64,000 nt of DNA from Leishmania donovani. Its lineage: Eukaryota > Euglenozoa > Kinetoplastea > Trypanosomatida > Trypanosomatidae. The position numbers and the translations under genes are program-made. Where the stretch lies: the NCBI RefSeq assembly GCF_000227135.1, contig NC_018259.1, positions 169,140-233,139 on the forward strand. The letters run 5' to 3'. Shown one piece after another: positions 40,007 through 51,160 of this stretch; positions within the stretch are counted from its first letter, which is position 1, and every line of letters begins with the position of its first letter. The notes beneath the pieces were generated by a model that did no database searches, was not told where the DNA came from, and saw only the letters and a list, made by a program, of their open reading frames with translations.

Positions 40007-42439
40007 ATGCTGCCTCGACCACAGACGTACCAGGCAAAGCCGTACGTCCCCGTCACCTCCGCCGCCATTGACCCGTATGAAGAGGGGCAGAGCTTCCTCG
40101 TCGATAATGATCGCCTTGACAGCTGGTTCCGGTACGTGGAGGCTGAACTGCAGCGCTACCGCAGTCCCTTCGTCGCCGCAGAGGCACTCTTGACGGAGCT
40201 GCGGCTGCGCAGCCATGAGCTCTATCAGCCGGAGCGCCTCTACGTTTCGACGGCGCTGCGGATACTGCAGGCGTGCGTGCCGCACCTCTCCAAGGAAACG
40301 GCGCAGGTGGCGCAGACCGCGGTGCACGAGCTTCTCCCGTGCCTTATGTACACGCGCTGCACACCCCTGACGACATCGTCAGAGCCGTCCTCGTCGAGGG
40401 GTCTCGAAAAAGTGACTCAACTGACCTACGCCGGCGCCTTCCGCCTTTTGCTGAATCGGATGCAGCAGTGCCAGACGCAGCTTCGGCGGCTCGAGCGACA
40501 CGCTCGCGTGGAGGCAAAGATGATGGACCTTCTTGTGCATGGGCTGGACCACATGTGGCTGAAGATGTGCTTCTACTCGTGGCGAACGTTTTGCAGACAA
40601 CTGGAGATGCGCAAGGCGCGTCTTCGACGACGACTGCTGCGGGTCACAGCCAACGAGGCGGTGCCCGCCTTCCTGCGCACGTGGCGGCAGCACGCCCACA
40701 CGATCGCATTGGACGCCAAGACCTCCCGCAACAGCTTTCTTCAGAAGCAGGTGGAGGCACTGTACCCTCTCGAGCAGGAGGCGAAGAGCCGCTACGACCA
40801 CCTGTGCGAGGAAATCAAGGAGAAGAATCGGCTGGCAGCTGACAGCCTAAGGCGACTGGAGGAGACGAAGTGCCGTCTCAAAGTGCTCGAGGACCTCATC
40901 GCCGAAACGCAAGGCTCCCTCGCCGACCACTGGACGACTTGGAAGGAGTGCACACGGCTGATGTTCGACGACATCGGCGAACTGCCGGGCAAGACGAACC
41001 AGACACTTCGCACCGAGTACGTCATGAATATCACCGACACGGCGTCGGCACTGTCGAGACGGGCTCGCGGGCGAGCTGGCCGGATGGAACTGCGGCGCGT
41101 CGCACAGTTTCTCCTGTTCGAGGGGGAGCTCGGTGCTGACGCCGACACACAGACGGTGGGCGGGATGGAGGGCAGTTTGAGCGCGAAGTCAGGCATCGGC
41201 TCCTCTTCCTCCATCTCCTGGCCTGTGCCCCACGACAGCGGCGGAAGAGCCCTCTCTGTGACCTCGAAACCGCTGGCCACCCACACAGTCCCCGCAAAGC
41301 CAAAGACGATGGCCTCCCTTCAGGTGCAGCCGAGCGACCCGGAGCGGCAGTCAACCGTCTCTGCGACGAGTCTGGCCGCCAACGTGAACGACGTGTACTG
41401 GACTGTGGCGACCGTTGTGCAGCCAGTTCTGACGCCGCTTCACTTGATAGACGTGCTGCATCACAACGAGGCGCACTTGAACATAACGCTCAGCTTTCTT
41501 TCCACCGTATACAGCGGTGGCCACTGCTCTCTTTTTGCACCCGCGGCGCGAGCGGCGCAGAGGACCGAGGAGGCGCTGCTGCCTCTTCCCTCGAGTCAGG
41601 GCTTTGGCAAAGTGTCGCCGACAGCGGCGCCGAAGGACGGCAGCGACGACGGTGGCACCGCAGCTGCTGCGGAGGATGTCAAGTGGGGCGCACTCATGAT
41701 GCAGGATGTGACGCGCGGCATGGCGAAAGTGCAGGATTGCGTTGAAGCGAACGAAGGCTACTTGCTGTCTGTGCGCCAGGGCATGATGATGAGCGAGTTG
41801 GAGGTGATCCAGGGGTACCTCGAAGACTTGTACAGGCGCTGGGCTGCCACCGGCGTACCCCTATCGCAACAGAAGCTGGAGTCCGTCTGGCAGCCTATCG
41901 TGACGCCAGCGAGGCTGCCCATCCTTCAGGCGCTCTATCCTGAGCATGGAATTACCTGCTTCACCGAGCTGGTCCACTACGTGGCCCGTGTGGCGGAGTT
42001 CAGCGGCTGCTCCTTGCAGGCGCTGGCAGAGCGGCTGGATGCCACGTACCCGTACGACACGCTAGACGAACTGCGCATTGTCAGGCGCAGTGACGAGGCC
42101 ACGGAGCTGTTCCGCGCGCACGCGGCACACCTTGCCACGCTGCTGGTGTATTTAAAGGACAAGGCGAACTCATCGCAGTATCACTGTGATCACCTATCTG
42201 TGCTTCTCGAACAGGAGTTCGGGCTGACGTCGGCGGAGGCAGCGGACATCTCGCGCTACGCACGACATGAGGGCGGCGGTGTGGTGAACCGCGACGACAT
42301 TGAGTGGCTTCTGCTGTTTTCCGCCCCGTACGTGGACCCCTCCCCCTTTACTTCTCTTTTGGAGAAGGTCGCGCGGCTGCTCGAGGACTGCACCCCGTTC
42401 TTTCAGCAACTCGCCAGGGCGGCGTCGGCGGCTACGTAA
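40007..42439 (+). CDS. Hypothetical 810-aa protein with central coiled coil
   Basis: Starts MLPRPQTYQAKPYVPVTSAA. Residues 30-230 are helical and globular (LDSWFRYVEAELQRYRSPFV, LERHARVEAKMMDLLVHGLD, MWLKMCFYSWRTFCRQLEMR). The Trp-containing 'LKMCFYSWRTFC' and 'PAFLRTWRQHA' resemble IQ/SFI1-type helices seen in centriole and axoneme proteins. A coiled coil follows at about 240-305 (EEIKEKNRLAADSLRRLEET), then a Ser/Thr-rich linker and a helical C-terminal region (560-810) ending near LEKVARLLEDCTPFFQQLAR. I do not recognise the family; a cytoskeletal or flagellar role is inference from the helix pattern. Confidence 0.8.
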   Translation: MLPRPQTYQAKPYVPVTSAAIDPYEEGQSFLVDNDRLDSWFRYVEAELQRYRSPFVAAEALLTELRLRSHELYQPERLYVSTALRILQACVPHLSKETAQVAQTAVHELLPCLMYTRCTPLTTSSEPSSSRGLEKVTQLTYAGAFRLLLNRMQQCQTQLRRLERHARVEAKMMDLLVHGLDHMWLKMCFYSWRTFCRQLEMRKARLRRRLLRVTANEAVPAFLRTWRQHAHTIALDAKTSRNSFLQKQVEALYPLEQEAKSRYDHLCEEIKEKNRLAADSLRRLEETKCRLKVLEDLIAETQGSLADHWTTWKECTRLMFDDIGELPGKTNQTLRTEYVMNITDTASALSRRARGRAGRMELRRVAQFLLFEGELGADADTQTVGGMEGSLSAKSGIGSSSSISWPVPHDSGGRALSVTSKPLATHTVPAKPKTMASLQVQPSDPERQSTVSATSLAANVNDVYWTVATVVQPVLTPLHLIDVLHHNEAHLNITLSFLSTVYSGGHCSLFAPAARAAQRTEEALLPLPSSQGFGKVSPTAAPKDGSDDGGTAAAAEDVKWGALMMQDVTRGMAKVQDCVEANEGYLLSVRQGMMMSELEVIQGYLEDLYRRWAATGVPLSQQKLESVWQPIVTPARLPILQALYPEHGITCFTELVHYVARVAEFSGCSLQALAERLDATYPYDTLDELRIVRRSDEATELFRAHAAHLATLLVYLKDKANSSQYHCDHLSVLLEQEFGLTSAEAADISRYARHEGGGVVNRDDIEWLLLFSAPYVDPSPFTSLLEKVARLLEDCTPFFQQLARAASAAT

Positions 42440-43316
42440 GCATCCGATGGGGCCGCCAGCGACGCTGCGGCGGCCTCGTGTAGAAGTTTACAAACTGCAA
42501 GGCAGGCTTGCGCCATGCCGTGACCGCACAATCCGTCGGCTACTCTTACATGTATGGTTACTTTCTTCACGCACTCATGTATACTAAGATTTTTCGGATT
42601 TTGGATTGCCTATTCCCCGATGCACGTTTACATGCATCCGCAGATAAGACTACCACTAACATATGCGGGCTGCTCTGCACGCTCCCGAAAGCTGCATTTC
42701 TCCCTACATCCTGGAGATGTGAGAGGGAGGATGGTGCGGCGTGCGTGTGTGCGTGTTTGTTGTCTCGCGTGTGTTCCTCTTCCGAGTTACTTTCCGTTTT
42801 AATGCCTGACCTATCGCTTGCAGCACTCGACCTTTTTTTTCGTTGCTGTTGCCGCTCTCTCGTGCTCTTGATCATGCTCTGCCTGTCTTTGTCGAGCTGG
42901 TTGGTGCCCTTTTCCTCACTTCTACACCGATGAAGCTGCAACGAACCAGCTGTGCGATACAGCGAAGGGAAGGAGACGACACTTCTCAAGATGTGTCTGG
43001 GCTCTCTTGACTACGCGGCTTGTGGTGCTTCGTACTCTGCCGCATACTCACCGCTCCTCAGTCTTCTGTCGCTGCATGTTTCTCGTTCTTCCGAATAGAG
43101 GCAGAGATAGGCAGAACCGCCCGGGCACTGTCAACTCGGTGTCTTTCTGTGCTGGCGTGTGCTTGTGTGTCTGACGCTTCAACCCTCTTCCGCTCCGTAG
43201 CGGACTCTCACACGTTTCTCCCGCAAGTTTTTCCTTACGAGTCTCTCTTTCTCGTTCCTCTGCATTGTGTGCTGACATACGCACACCGAGGTTTACAAAC
43301 ATACAGTGATGTACAT

Positions 43317-43352
<36 letters not shown>

Positions 43353-43598
43353 GTACACGTCCACTATCGGGCCTTCCTCAGCAGCGCAGCACGGGAAAAA
43401 CGCTTCGTTAGAGCGCGTTTGCCGCGACTTCACAAACCGGGAACATAGTGTGGTGCTGCTCTTCCTTGAGGTGTTGGAGCCACCTAACATGCCTGAACTC
43501 AATTGTTCTGCATTAAACACAAGCGTTTAGCAGCAGGGCATCCTCTGGTGAAGCAGCACAGTAAAGACAACGTCTCTGCCGCTGCAAGAAGAAACATC
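42440..43598 (+). other. Spacer with (CA)n microsatellite
   Basis: About 1.15 kb, no gene seen. Contains T/C tracts at 42780-42910 and a CA repeat at 43317-43351. Confidence 0.55.
43317..43351 (+). repeat. (CA)n dinucleotide microsatellite
   Basis: About 17 CA units, about 250 bp upstream of the SEH1-like start codon. Confidence 0.95.
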
Positions 43599-44690
43599 AT
43601 GTCGAGCCTCGTCACGCAGCACAAAACGTACGTGCACCACGTCTCCCTCGACCCATCCGGCTCCCTCCTGGCATCGTGCTCGAGTGATAAGACAGTGGAG
43701 GTGTTCCACCGTCGCACCCTGACTGGCGGTGGCGCCGTCTGGGAGCCTGGCTGCGCGATGCACGACCATTCAGGCCCGGTGCTGCGTATGGCGTGGTGCC
43801 AGCACCGCGAGCACGGCCCTCTTCTCGCCACCGCCGGGGCGGATCGCTGGATTTACATATATCGTATCATTATCTCCTCTCACGAGGGGCGCACGCTGCT
43901 GCACACGGTGCGCTGGTCTCCCGTGCGCGGGTACGAGAAGGACGTCATAACGGATGTGGCCTTTGTGCCACCGCAGCAGTACCACGCTCTACTTCTCTCG
44001 ACTGCGTCGTTGGACGGCTGCGTTCGCCTCTACGAGGTGCACCAGCCACAGCAGTTCCCGTGCGTGTGCAGAATATCCCCGGAGGCCGACGCCGCGGCGG
44101 AAGGGGCCAGTGACAGCGCCGCTTGTGCCGTAGGGGTGTCCGCCGGCAGCGCAGCCGCTGAGCGCCGTGAGGATGCGTCGGCATCGCAGTCGGCTTCCTC
44201 AGTGCCGCTGCTGCGCTCCGGCGGGGTCACTGCCATTGGCTGGTTCCCAGGCTCTGCGGAGCGCACGATGACCCTTGCCGTCGGCACCGTGTCGGGGCGC
44301 TTCTTTCTCTACCGCTACATCAAGGACTCAAACTCCTTCATGACGATATCGCTACCGCAGGTCGAGGCCGGCGTGCTGCGCTGCAGTGCGCCGGTGTGCA
44401 ACGTGAGTTGGGCTTCATGCGTTGGCCGCCGCTTTCAGCTCCTGTCCATTTGCTCCCGGAGTGAAGTGTTTATCCTCCGGCTGAACTGCGTATCACCTTC
44501 CATTGACGAGAAACGCAGTTTCGAGCTGTTTCGGGTGCCATTTGGAGCCGTCAGCGCGTCCTGGGGCCGCTCGAGCACGCTCCTGTATCTCGCCACGGAC
44601 GATCAACGCACACAGGTGGTTGTGCTGCAGATGGCAAACCCGCTCGACCACCAGTCTTGGAGGGTAGTATCACGCAACGCGGTTGAGTAA
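43599..44690 (+). CDS. SEH1-like WD40 nucleoporin
   Basis: A 363-aa beta-propeller. The opening TYVHHVSLDPSGSLLASCSS and DKTVEVFHRR, then HDHSGPVLRMAWCQHREHGP with LLATAGADRWIYIYR, and VITDVAFVPPQQYHALLLST with ASLDGCVRLYE, follow blade by blade the SEH1/SEC13 type of WD protein. In those, 'H-DL-IHDVSFD..G..LA.CSSD..V.V' starts the first blade. SEH1 is part of the Y-shaped nuclear-pore subcomplex and of the SEA/GATOR2 complex on lysosomal membranes. Loop residues 190-235 are Ala/Ser/Glu-rich insertions. The upstream in-frame extension starts with a non-ATG codon; ATG 43599 gives a compact N terminus. Confidence 0.8.
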   Translation: MSSLVTQHKTYVHHVSLDPSGSLLASCSSDKTVEVFHRRTLTGGGAVWEPGCAMHDHSGPVLRMAWCQHREHGPLLATAGADRWIYIYRIIISSHEGRTLLHTVRWSPVRGYEKDVITDVAFVPPQQYHALLLSTASLDGCVRLYEVHQPQQFPCVCRISPEADAAAEGASDSAACAVGVSAGSAAAERREDASASQSASSVPLLRSGGVTAIGWFPGSAERTMTLAVGTVSGRFFLYRYIKDSNSFMTISLPQVEAGVLRCSAPVCNVSWASCVGRRFQLLSICSRSEVFILRLNCVSPSIDEKRSFELFRVPFGAVSASWGRSSTLLYLATDDQRTQVVVLQMANPLDHQSWRVVSRNAVE

Positions 44691-46055
44691 CTCTTCCCCT
44701 TCACGCACGCGCCGCCTAGTGTGTCGGTAGCTCCTCACTTACTGCTTGTCTCAGCCTCGGCGCTCGCGGCCACGCTCCTCTATCTCAGTTGTGCTTCACG
44801 GGTTGCCGTGCGCGCTGTTTCGCGTATGCAAGCGTTCTTCACGGCTACTGTGACCTCACAGACACGCGCGTACACACATCTCCCTGCTAGGCCACAGAGC
44901 ACTGCCGCCAGATCTTCACCGTTGCCTGCTGAGAAGCTGAAGGCGAAGCAACAACAAAAAAGAGAAGGCAGAGCCGCAACACGCGGGTGCCGCTCGAACA
45001 TCGCTGCCACCGCTCAGCAACGGGAAAAACACGCATCCTTGCAGAATGCAGGGCGCGATCTGTCAGAGCGTTTAGGCAGCCGATAGCACACGATCATTTG
45101 TTGTTCCCGTTGCTGCCTCGCATCCACAGCGGTGACGCTGGTGGTCGTGGATGACTGCATGTCGGTGTGGCGTCTTCTGAGACACATATATATGTATATA
45201 CATATGCATGCATAAAGATGCCCTCTCACCTGCTTCCGATGCCACTCGCCTCACTCCACCCCTCCTTTGCATCTCGGCGTTCTCCTTTTCGCCGCGCCCC
45301 GTTTTCCTCCGTTCACCTGACGCGGAGGGGTACACAAGCAACAGTGGCGCTCAACACACCCGCCACATAGGCACATACGCGGGTGCGTCGAAGCAAGAGG
45401 GCCGCTCTCTTACCACTAAGGCCTTCCACCACCTGCGCTGCGTCTGTGCGTAGTCGCCACCGTTGTCCTTGCAGCTGATTAGTCGTTCTTTGTACACAGT
45501 TACTCGGGGAACACCGGGCAAGCGGGGTACACATATTTGGAACGGTGAACGTCCCCGTAACCGCACGACCGCCACACAGATACATACGTGCGTGCGCCGC
45601 AAACCAGCGCCAGTCCAAGGTGCGCGATTACGCAAGTGAGCACAAGGGGAGACGTTGAAGGACTGCGATCGACATCCGCTGTGCGTCCTTGGCCATTATT
45701 GGCTGCATCTAAACACAGACACACTCTGCGCGCCTTCACCCTCTTTTGCTCTCCCTCCTTGTTCACTCGCGTCTGCGTGCCTGTCGTTCTTTACACCGCT
45801 GCGCTCTGACTAAGGCGTGGCCCGATCTTATCTCCCCCCGTTGCCCTCCTCCTGATCTGCTTTGTACACGCACGCGGGCGTCTCTCGGAGACCAACTTGT
45901 GGGCGGCACAAAACAGCAGAGCGACAGCGGCTCAGAGTACCCATCTTCGCCATTTACCTCACAACCTCCCCCTGCTTTCCCTGCACTCGACTCGGATTCA
46001 CCTGCGCGGCAACAGGAGCGGCGGAAAGAGAAGAGGTAAACCTCACAGCAAAGGA
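44691..46055 (+). other. Spacer
   Basis: About 1.4 kb; short TA-rich run at 45186-45210 (ATATATATGTATATACATAT). No supportable gene. Confidence 0.5.
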
Positions 46056-47186
46056 ATGGAGCGCGGCCTGCGCTCCTCGCCAGGGGGTCCCGATGGGGGC
46101 CTCTGCGCGCTGCACAGCAAGCGGCGAAGCAAAGCTGATCTCATTCCGTGGAATCAGCAGCCAGGTAAGATGCGCTGCCTGCTGCAGAAGGAGTGCCACG
46201 TGCGTAGCGAGAACCGGCGGGCTGGTGGCAGGGAGCAGGCCAGAGCTAGCGGTGGTGGCGGAGGCGGTGGCGACGTGCGTGAAAGAGACCGTAGAGGAGG
46301 AATGGGGCGAGCCGGCAGCGGCCGCGAACGCGGTGGCCGCAGAGAGCGCGGGGACAGAAACGATCGCAGAGAACGCGGGGACAAAGTCGACACTGTTATG
46401 TGCCGTCTTCACCGTCAGCGTCGTTCCGCTCGGCAGATGCGCGAGGTGGGGGCGGGCGTGTTTGAGTGCGCGGAAGGCAGCCGGTGTAAGCAGACCGGCG
46501 ATAGGCGTATTGGCGCCGCCGGTGGCCGCGGCGCTGATGATCGGGGTCGATTCCGTGATCAGCGAGGCCCGTCGTTTGTAGAGCGTGGAGCAGGTGCTCG
46601 GCAGCGGCAGCGACGTGGCGAACGCGCGCCTCGCCCAACGCAGGACCAGCGTTATGATGACGCGAATGCGGCTGCGTGGGCACCATCGGCAGGCACTGGC
46701 GCAGGGGGTGGCGGTCCAGCTCGTCGTCGGGCTGGCAAGGCGGAGCGCAAGGTGTGGTGTGCACTGCATGGCAAGCACTTGCCCGCGAGCCAGTGCGAAT
46801 TCGTGCAAGATTGCTGCTATGTCTGTCTTGACCCTAGCACCTGCTTGGCCACGCCGCTGGAGGCCCCGGCAATGTTGCTCACACGCGGCTGTGCCGAGGT
46901 GCTGTGCAGCAAGCATCACACCCTGCGCAGTGCCGGATTTGTGGAGTTGACGGAGAAGCCTGTAGCGTACCAGTGCATGCCCGGCCACGCATGCCGGGGT
47001 GTGACAGTGCCGCACATGAGCCAAGGGGCGCACGGCGCTGCTGCGGCTTCTGGGGGTGGCCCTGCCGCGATGCCGTACGCGATGGCGGACATGGACGATG
47101 ATGAAGAGGTCTACATGGGTGCGCGCGTGGCCAACACTTTCCTGCCCCAGAGCGGCCGCGAAGCCATCTCCTCCTTCTTTATGTGA
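46056..47186 (+). CDS. RGG-rich protein with four C-x2-H-x18-20-C-x5-C zinc motifs
   Basis: A 376-aa protein containing four copies of one Cys/His motif: C17/H20/C41/C47, C116/H119/C138/C144, C235/H238/C257/C263 and C284/H287/C307/C313. In every copy the pattern is C-x2-H, 18-20 residues, then C-x5-C, which should bind one zinc per copy. Motif copies are separated by Arg/Gly-rich linkers (48-113 and 145-230: GGMGRAGSGRERGGRRERG and similar) of the RGG type that bind RNA and are methylated on arginine. The C terminus is acidic then ordered. RNA-binding is a reasonable inference; I recall similar fingers in trypanosomatid RNA-metabolism proteins but cannot name the family. The ATG at 46056 is the first in frame. 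Confidence 0.8.
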   Translation: MERGLRSSPGGPDGGLCALHSKRRSKADLIPWNQQPGKMRCLLQKECHVRSENRRAGGREQARASGGGGGGGDVRERDRRGGMGRAGSGRERGGRRERGDRNDRRERGDKVDTVMCRLHRQRRSARQMREVGAGVFECAEGSRCKQTGDRRIGAAGGRGADDRGRFRDQRGPSFVERGAGARQRQRRGERAPRPTQDQRYDDANAAAWAPSAGTGAGGGGPARRRAGKAERKVWCALHGKHLPASQCEFVQDCCYVCLDPSTCLATPLEAPAMLLTRGCAEVLCSKHHTLRSAGFVELTEKPVAYQCMPGHACRGVTVPHMSQGAHGAAAASGGGPAAMPYAMADMDDDEEVYMGARVANTFLPQSGREAISSFFM

Positions 47187-48010
47187 GAAGGCCGGGGGAA
47201 GAACTTTGGGGTGGCTGCGACGGGCCCCAAAGCGAAGGATGGAGACGAGTGTGTTCGAGGCTTTGCGGTGGGCATGCCCCTTGGTGAATGCGTTCTCGTA
47301 AATGGAGAGGGTAGTGGAAGAGAGGAGCGTCTGGCTGCTGGCTGTGGTCGAGCCGTCTTCTCCCCCTTTGTGGCTGTGATATCGTTGGTGAGTGTTCTCT
47401 CTCTCTCGCCCGCTCTTGCTCTCTCCCGAGAGCGCCGTGTCGATGCCACCGCGTAAAACAACCGAAGAAGAGGAACTGACTGCGCTGGCGCACGAACGGC
47501 ACCGAGCTAGTCTCCACGGACGTGTTGAAGCTATGTCTCGCGCGATCAGTGACACCAGACGGGAGGGGGTGATCGACGATCTCTTCCTCGAACCCTCTCC
47601 GCGGCATATGCGCTTTTCCAAACTCGCCAGGTTCTTGATCTCCTGCTGGCGTTGCCGCACTACGTCACCATGGCATGACCTTGCAGGTGCCCTCTTTCGA
47701 CAGTTGCGCTGTGTATGGAAGCTAATGTGCCTCTGCGATTCGTTCGTGCCACTCTTGCTCTTTGCGTCGCCTCGTTCTCGAAGGTGCTTCAGCTTCTTGT
47801 GATCGCTGCATGCCATCTTCGCCATTCCCACTGAAGCGCTCTTCAGCACACACTCACGGTCGGAAATCCCAGCCCAACAGCACAAAGGCGAAGCGTCATC
47901 TCTGCTCACGGACATCTCTGAATCGCTCCCAGGCAAAGAGGGAGCAGCGAAACGCAAGACGCGCACCGCTCGCTGCAACTCCCCCCTCGCGCGACTCACT
48001 TTTCCTCCCC
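47187..48010 (+). other. Spacer
   Basis: No supportable gene; C/T tract at 47397-47430. Confidence 0.5.
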
Positions 48011-48571
48011 ATGACGGCCACACCAGAGATGGCGGAGTACTGCCTCCGCGTCATTGCACAGCAGATCAGCGCCCCCGATGGCCCATCGGTGCCACTGCCA
48101 GTCATCCCAAAGGAGGACTCGGCGTGCTTCGTGACACTCACGACACTGCCACAGGACCGGCTGCGCGGCTGCATCGGATCCCTACGGCCAGGGGACCTCA
48201 AGAAAGACATGCGCCGACTCGCACTTGCCGCCGCCTTCCAGGACTCGCGTTTCCCCAAGGTGAAGGAGGAGGAGCTGCCGACGCTGCGGTGCTGCTTCAG
48301 CCTGCTGCACACCTTTGAGCCATGCTCTGCCTGGAATGACTGGGAAATCGGCAAGCACGGCCTCATCGCCGATTACGACGGCTACAGCGCCACGTACTTG
48401 CCCTCGGTGGCGGAGGAGCAAGGGTGGAACCACAGAGAAACCCTCGTGAGCCTGCTGGAGAAGGCGGGCTTTGAGGAGCCGGTGACGGACCATGTGCTGG
48501 GGAAGGTACGCCTGACCCGGTATCAGGTCAGTAAAGCCTTTAAGGACTACAGGGATATTGTCGCTTCGTGA
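48011..48571 (+). CDS. AMMECR1-domain protein
   Basis: A 186-aa protein that is almost entirely an AMMECR1 domain. The family hallmark LRGCIG is at 51-56, followed by the long helix KDMRRLALAAAFQDSRFPKV, then LRCCFSLLHTFEPC, IGKHGLIADYDGYSATYLPS and the C-terminal HRETLVSLLEKAGFEEPV. The domain is universal in eukaryotes and archaea. The human protein is linked to Alport-type midface hypoplasia and in recent work to ubiquitin-ligase regulation; the biochemical role remains unclear. Length and start (MTATPEMAEYCLRVIAQQI) match the family. High-GC codon use as in the distal genes. Confidence 0.93.
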   Translation: MTATPEMAEYCLRVIAQQISAPDGPSVPLPVIPKEDSACFVTLTTLPQDRLRGCIGSLRPGDLKKDMRRLALAAAFQDSRFPKVKEEELPTLRCCFSLLHTFEPCSAWNDWEIGKHGLIADYDGYSATYLPSVAEEQGWNHRETLVSLLEKAGFEEPVTDHVLGKVRLTRYQVSKAFKDYRDIVAS

Positions 48572-50220
48572 GCGGCGCCGTCGTCTGCAGCCGCGTTGTA
48601 GGTGTGCGCGGGGACTGGTAAGAGTCGGCTTCCACCTCAGTGCACACGCACAGTCACACACGAGGACGCACACGAAGACGCAAAAGGCGGCGTTGTGCCG
48701 CCATCTCTCAAGCGTGCCTTTTTTACGTTTCGCTGTGCCTTGCCTCCGTTCTTCTCTTAGTGTACCCATTGTGCTCTTGGGTGTTGGGGCGTACCTCAAA
48801 AAACACTCGCCGCCCCCGCTCCCCTCCCTCCCTCTCTTTTGCGCGCTGTGCTCCAGGCTGCACATCTGTGCCTTGCTGTGGCAAGGTAATGTCTCGTTTT
48901 ATGTGTCCTGTTTTGGTCCAGCTTCTTGCGCCCTATTCTATACAGCTCTTTACTCCCGTCGTGCAGCAGTGCGTGCGAGTGTGTGCGTGTGCCCCACGCG
49001 TTTCGCTATTTCAATACTCTTTCCGTTTCATCCGGCGCTCAAAAAAAAAACGAAGAGGCACCGCAGCCACATGAGCAAGGCGAAACATAGAAAACACAAC
49101 ACAAGAGATGCACACGCACGTGCCACCTATCGTGTGAGTGAGCACAGGTGCAACGCTTCCTTATATGATAAGTTGTCACGTTTCTCCCCCACCATCTCCT
49201 GCTAGCTCAATAATCACAAACGCATCTGAGGAGTAACGGCTTCTCAGGAGTTCCGAGGAGGAGGGGGGCACAGTGACGGGAGCGGAAAAGTCAAGCGTGC
49301 ACGGCTGATTATGAGGTGATTGGGGAGTGGGCGTCGGCATGGATGGTACCACCACCGCTAATCCATGGTCCAAATGAAGCCGCTACGGCGGCAAAGGAGC
49401 GTCTACCCTTGCTCCCTGTACCACTCAACGCCGTGCCACCCTTGAGACCCCCTGTTACCTGGGGTGGCCATCGTCAACAGCGCGCTAGCCCAGCTTTTCT
49501 CGGACGTCCAATGTCCGTTCATCTTTTTCTCTACACCTATATTCTCTGCATCTCAAGCCCCGCCAACACATCAATGGAACCAGCCAGGCGCGCACTACCT
49601 CCACACACACATGCGAAACGCATCCTCTCTCTTCTGTACTCTGTTTTCACTGCGACACGACTCTCACTCCTAACGTGGACTGCTAGGAGAGAGTAGCTCG
49701 TCTGCTCTCGCATCCTTGCCGGTTCTCATCTCTCTTCTCCTTATCAGAGGGGAGGGAGTCTGCGCCGGTTCATCTCTTCGCATCCTTGCTCAACCGTCGG
49801 AGCAGCCAATGAGAGGCGATGAAGAGTGCAGACCGGGAAGCAAACCGCCACAAGCATCGAGGTTTCATCTTGTCGTTTGCCTGCTCTTCTCCGCACTTAG
49901 GGCCTCTGCCTCGCTTGCTACTTGACGTGTCTCCCTGCACGCATCCACCGAGCTGCACCTCCATGAACAGGTACCCAACACACAGCTAAGGAGGCGGCGC
50001 AGCTCCACGTTTGCCTGCGCATCTCTATGTCTGAGTGTGCTGCTATGCGTGCAGTGGCGCCGTGGCAGCCCGTGTGCACACTACAGCTAAAACTTCTCCT
50101 CCTATCGCTGCTCTTTTCTGTGAGCTACTTGGCGCGTTTCTTTTCTATTTGTGCTTCGCTCTGCAGTGCTGCCTTCTCGCCTTCCTCACGGCAATTTTTT
50201 TTTCCGTCTTCCTCTCTCAT
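48572..50220 (+). other. Long spacer after the AMMECR1 gene
   Basis: About 1.65 kb with no supportable gene; C/T-rich at 48790-48845 and A run at about 49041-49050. Probably 3'UTR and downstream spacer leading to the SIDER. Confidence 0.5.
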
Positions 50221-50794
50221 CCTGACAGGGGAGGGGACGGCACACCGCGCAGCGCGTGGTATTTCAGGGGTCTGCACCCCATTGTGCGGGGAGGCGAGGC
50301 AGCCCCCACTACCCCTGCCAATGCACAAGCACCTCTGGTGGTGACAGGGTCAGGTGCCTGCGACGAAGGGAGGTCAGAGCGATGCATGGCTGCTGATGCC
50401 GGCGCTCAGGCCCTGGATGGCGTTGCGTGGGGGCGACCTGCGACGGTGAACGCGTCTGTGCAGCCCATATGGCCAGGCAGCGTGTGAGCGTGACTGGAGT
50501 GCTGCACCTCATGCGCCCCTCGCTGGCCACTGGTGTGGGGAGCCTGAGCCGCCCCGCGGCGGGATGCACGAGGTGGCGACCGGCATAGTGGGGGCAACTG
50601 TGGTGCTGACTGCGAGGCGGCGGGTGGGTAGAGCTTGAGGGCAGGGGGCCGTGCTCGGATGGCTGGGTCGGCGCACGACTGTGATGCGTGTCGAGTGCTG
50701 CTTCGCGCGACGCGATGGGCCTGCGACATGCCGGGCGAGTAGGGTGGGCCTGCACTCATGTTGTCTAGCAGTGCATGAAGGCATAGAAAAAAAA
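50221..50794 (+). repeat. SIDER2-like retroposon, plus orientation
   Basis: About 570 bp, from near GGGGAGGGGACGG to an A-rich tail (50786-50794), which fits SIDER2 elements in length, orientation and 3' oligo-A. Its internal sequence (landmarks: ccctggatggcgttgcg near 50411, gtgctgcacctcatgcgcc near 50498) is what I remember as the SIDER2 core. Bases 50228-50761 match 60898-61431 with no difference that I can see. SIDER2 copies usually lie in 3'UTRs and can destabilise the mRNA they sit in; here it is between the AMMECR1 and PTPDC1-like genes. No convincing target-site duplication. Confidence 0.8.
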
Positions 50795-51160
50795 GAGGTC
50801 TTCTTTCCTTGATGTTATCCTTTGTCGGTGCTTCCGGCATGGTGGTGCAGCCGTAGCGGCAGCTGCGCGCCACCCCACCCTATCTACTTTCTCCCTCATC
50901 TCCTCTGCCATCTCTTTCGTGCTTGCCACTTGTTCTTTGGCCGCTTCCCGAAGCTGGCCCCATTTTCGGCGCTTTACTTTCTATTTCTCGCTTCTGGACG
51001 CGTGCACCTGTCGAAGTGTGCGTGTGGGTTGCTCACCGTGGGAGGGGTAGATTGTGCCGCTCTGGGTCATTGCGCTTGTACACACGTGATACACAGGCAC
51101 AGACGCCCAAAGTCAACTGTCGTAGCTGTTGCGGGTGTGAGCGCCGCTGCAACTGGCTGG
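50795..51160 (+). other. Spacer upstream of the phosphatase
   Basis: T/C tracts at 50895-50940 and 50970-50995; no gene seen. Confidence 0.45.

Noticed and set aside
45954..48023. 689-codon minus-strand frame opposite the zinc-finger and AMMECR1 region
   Set aside because: It runs antisense across two well-supported plus-strand genes and their spacer; its length comes from high GC.
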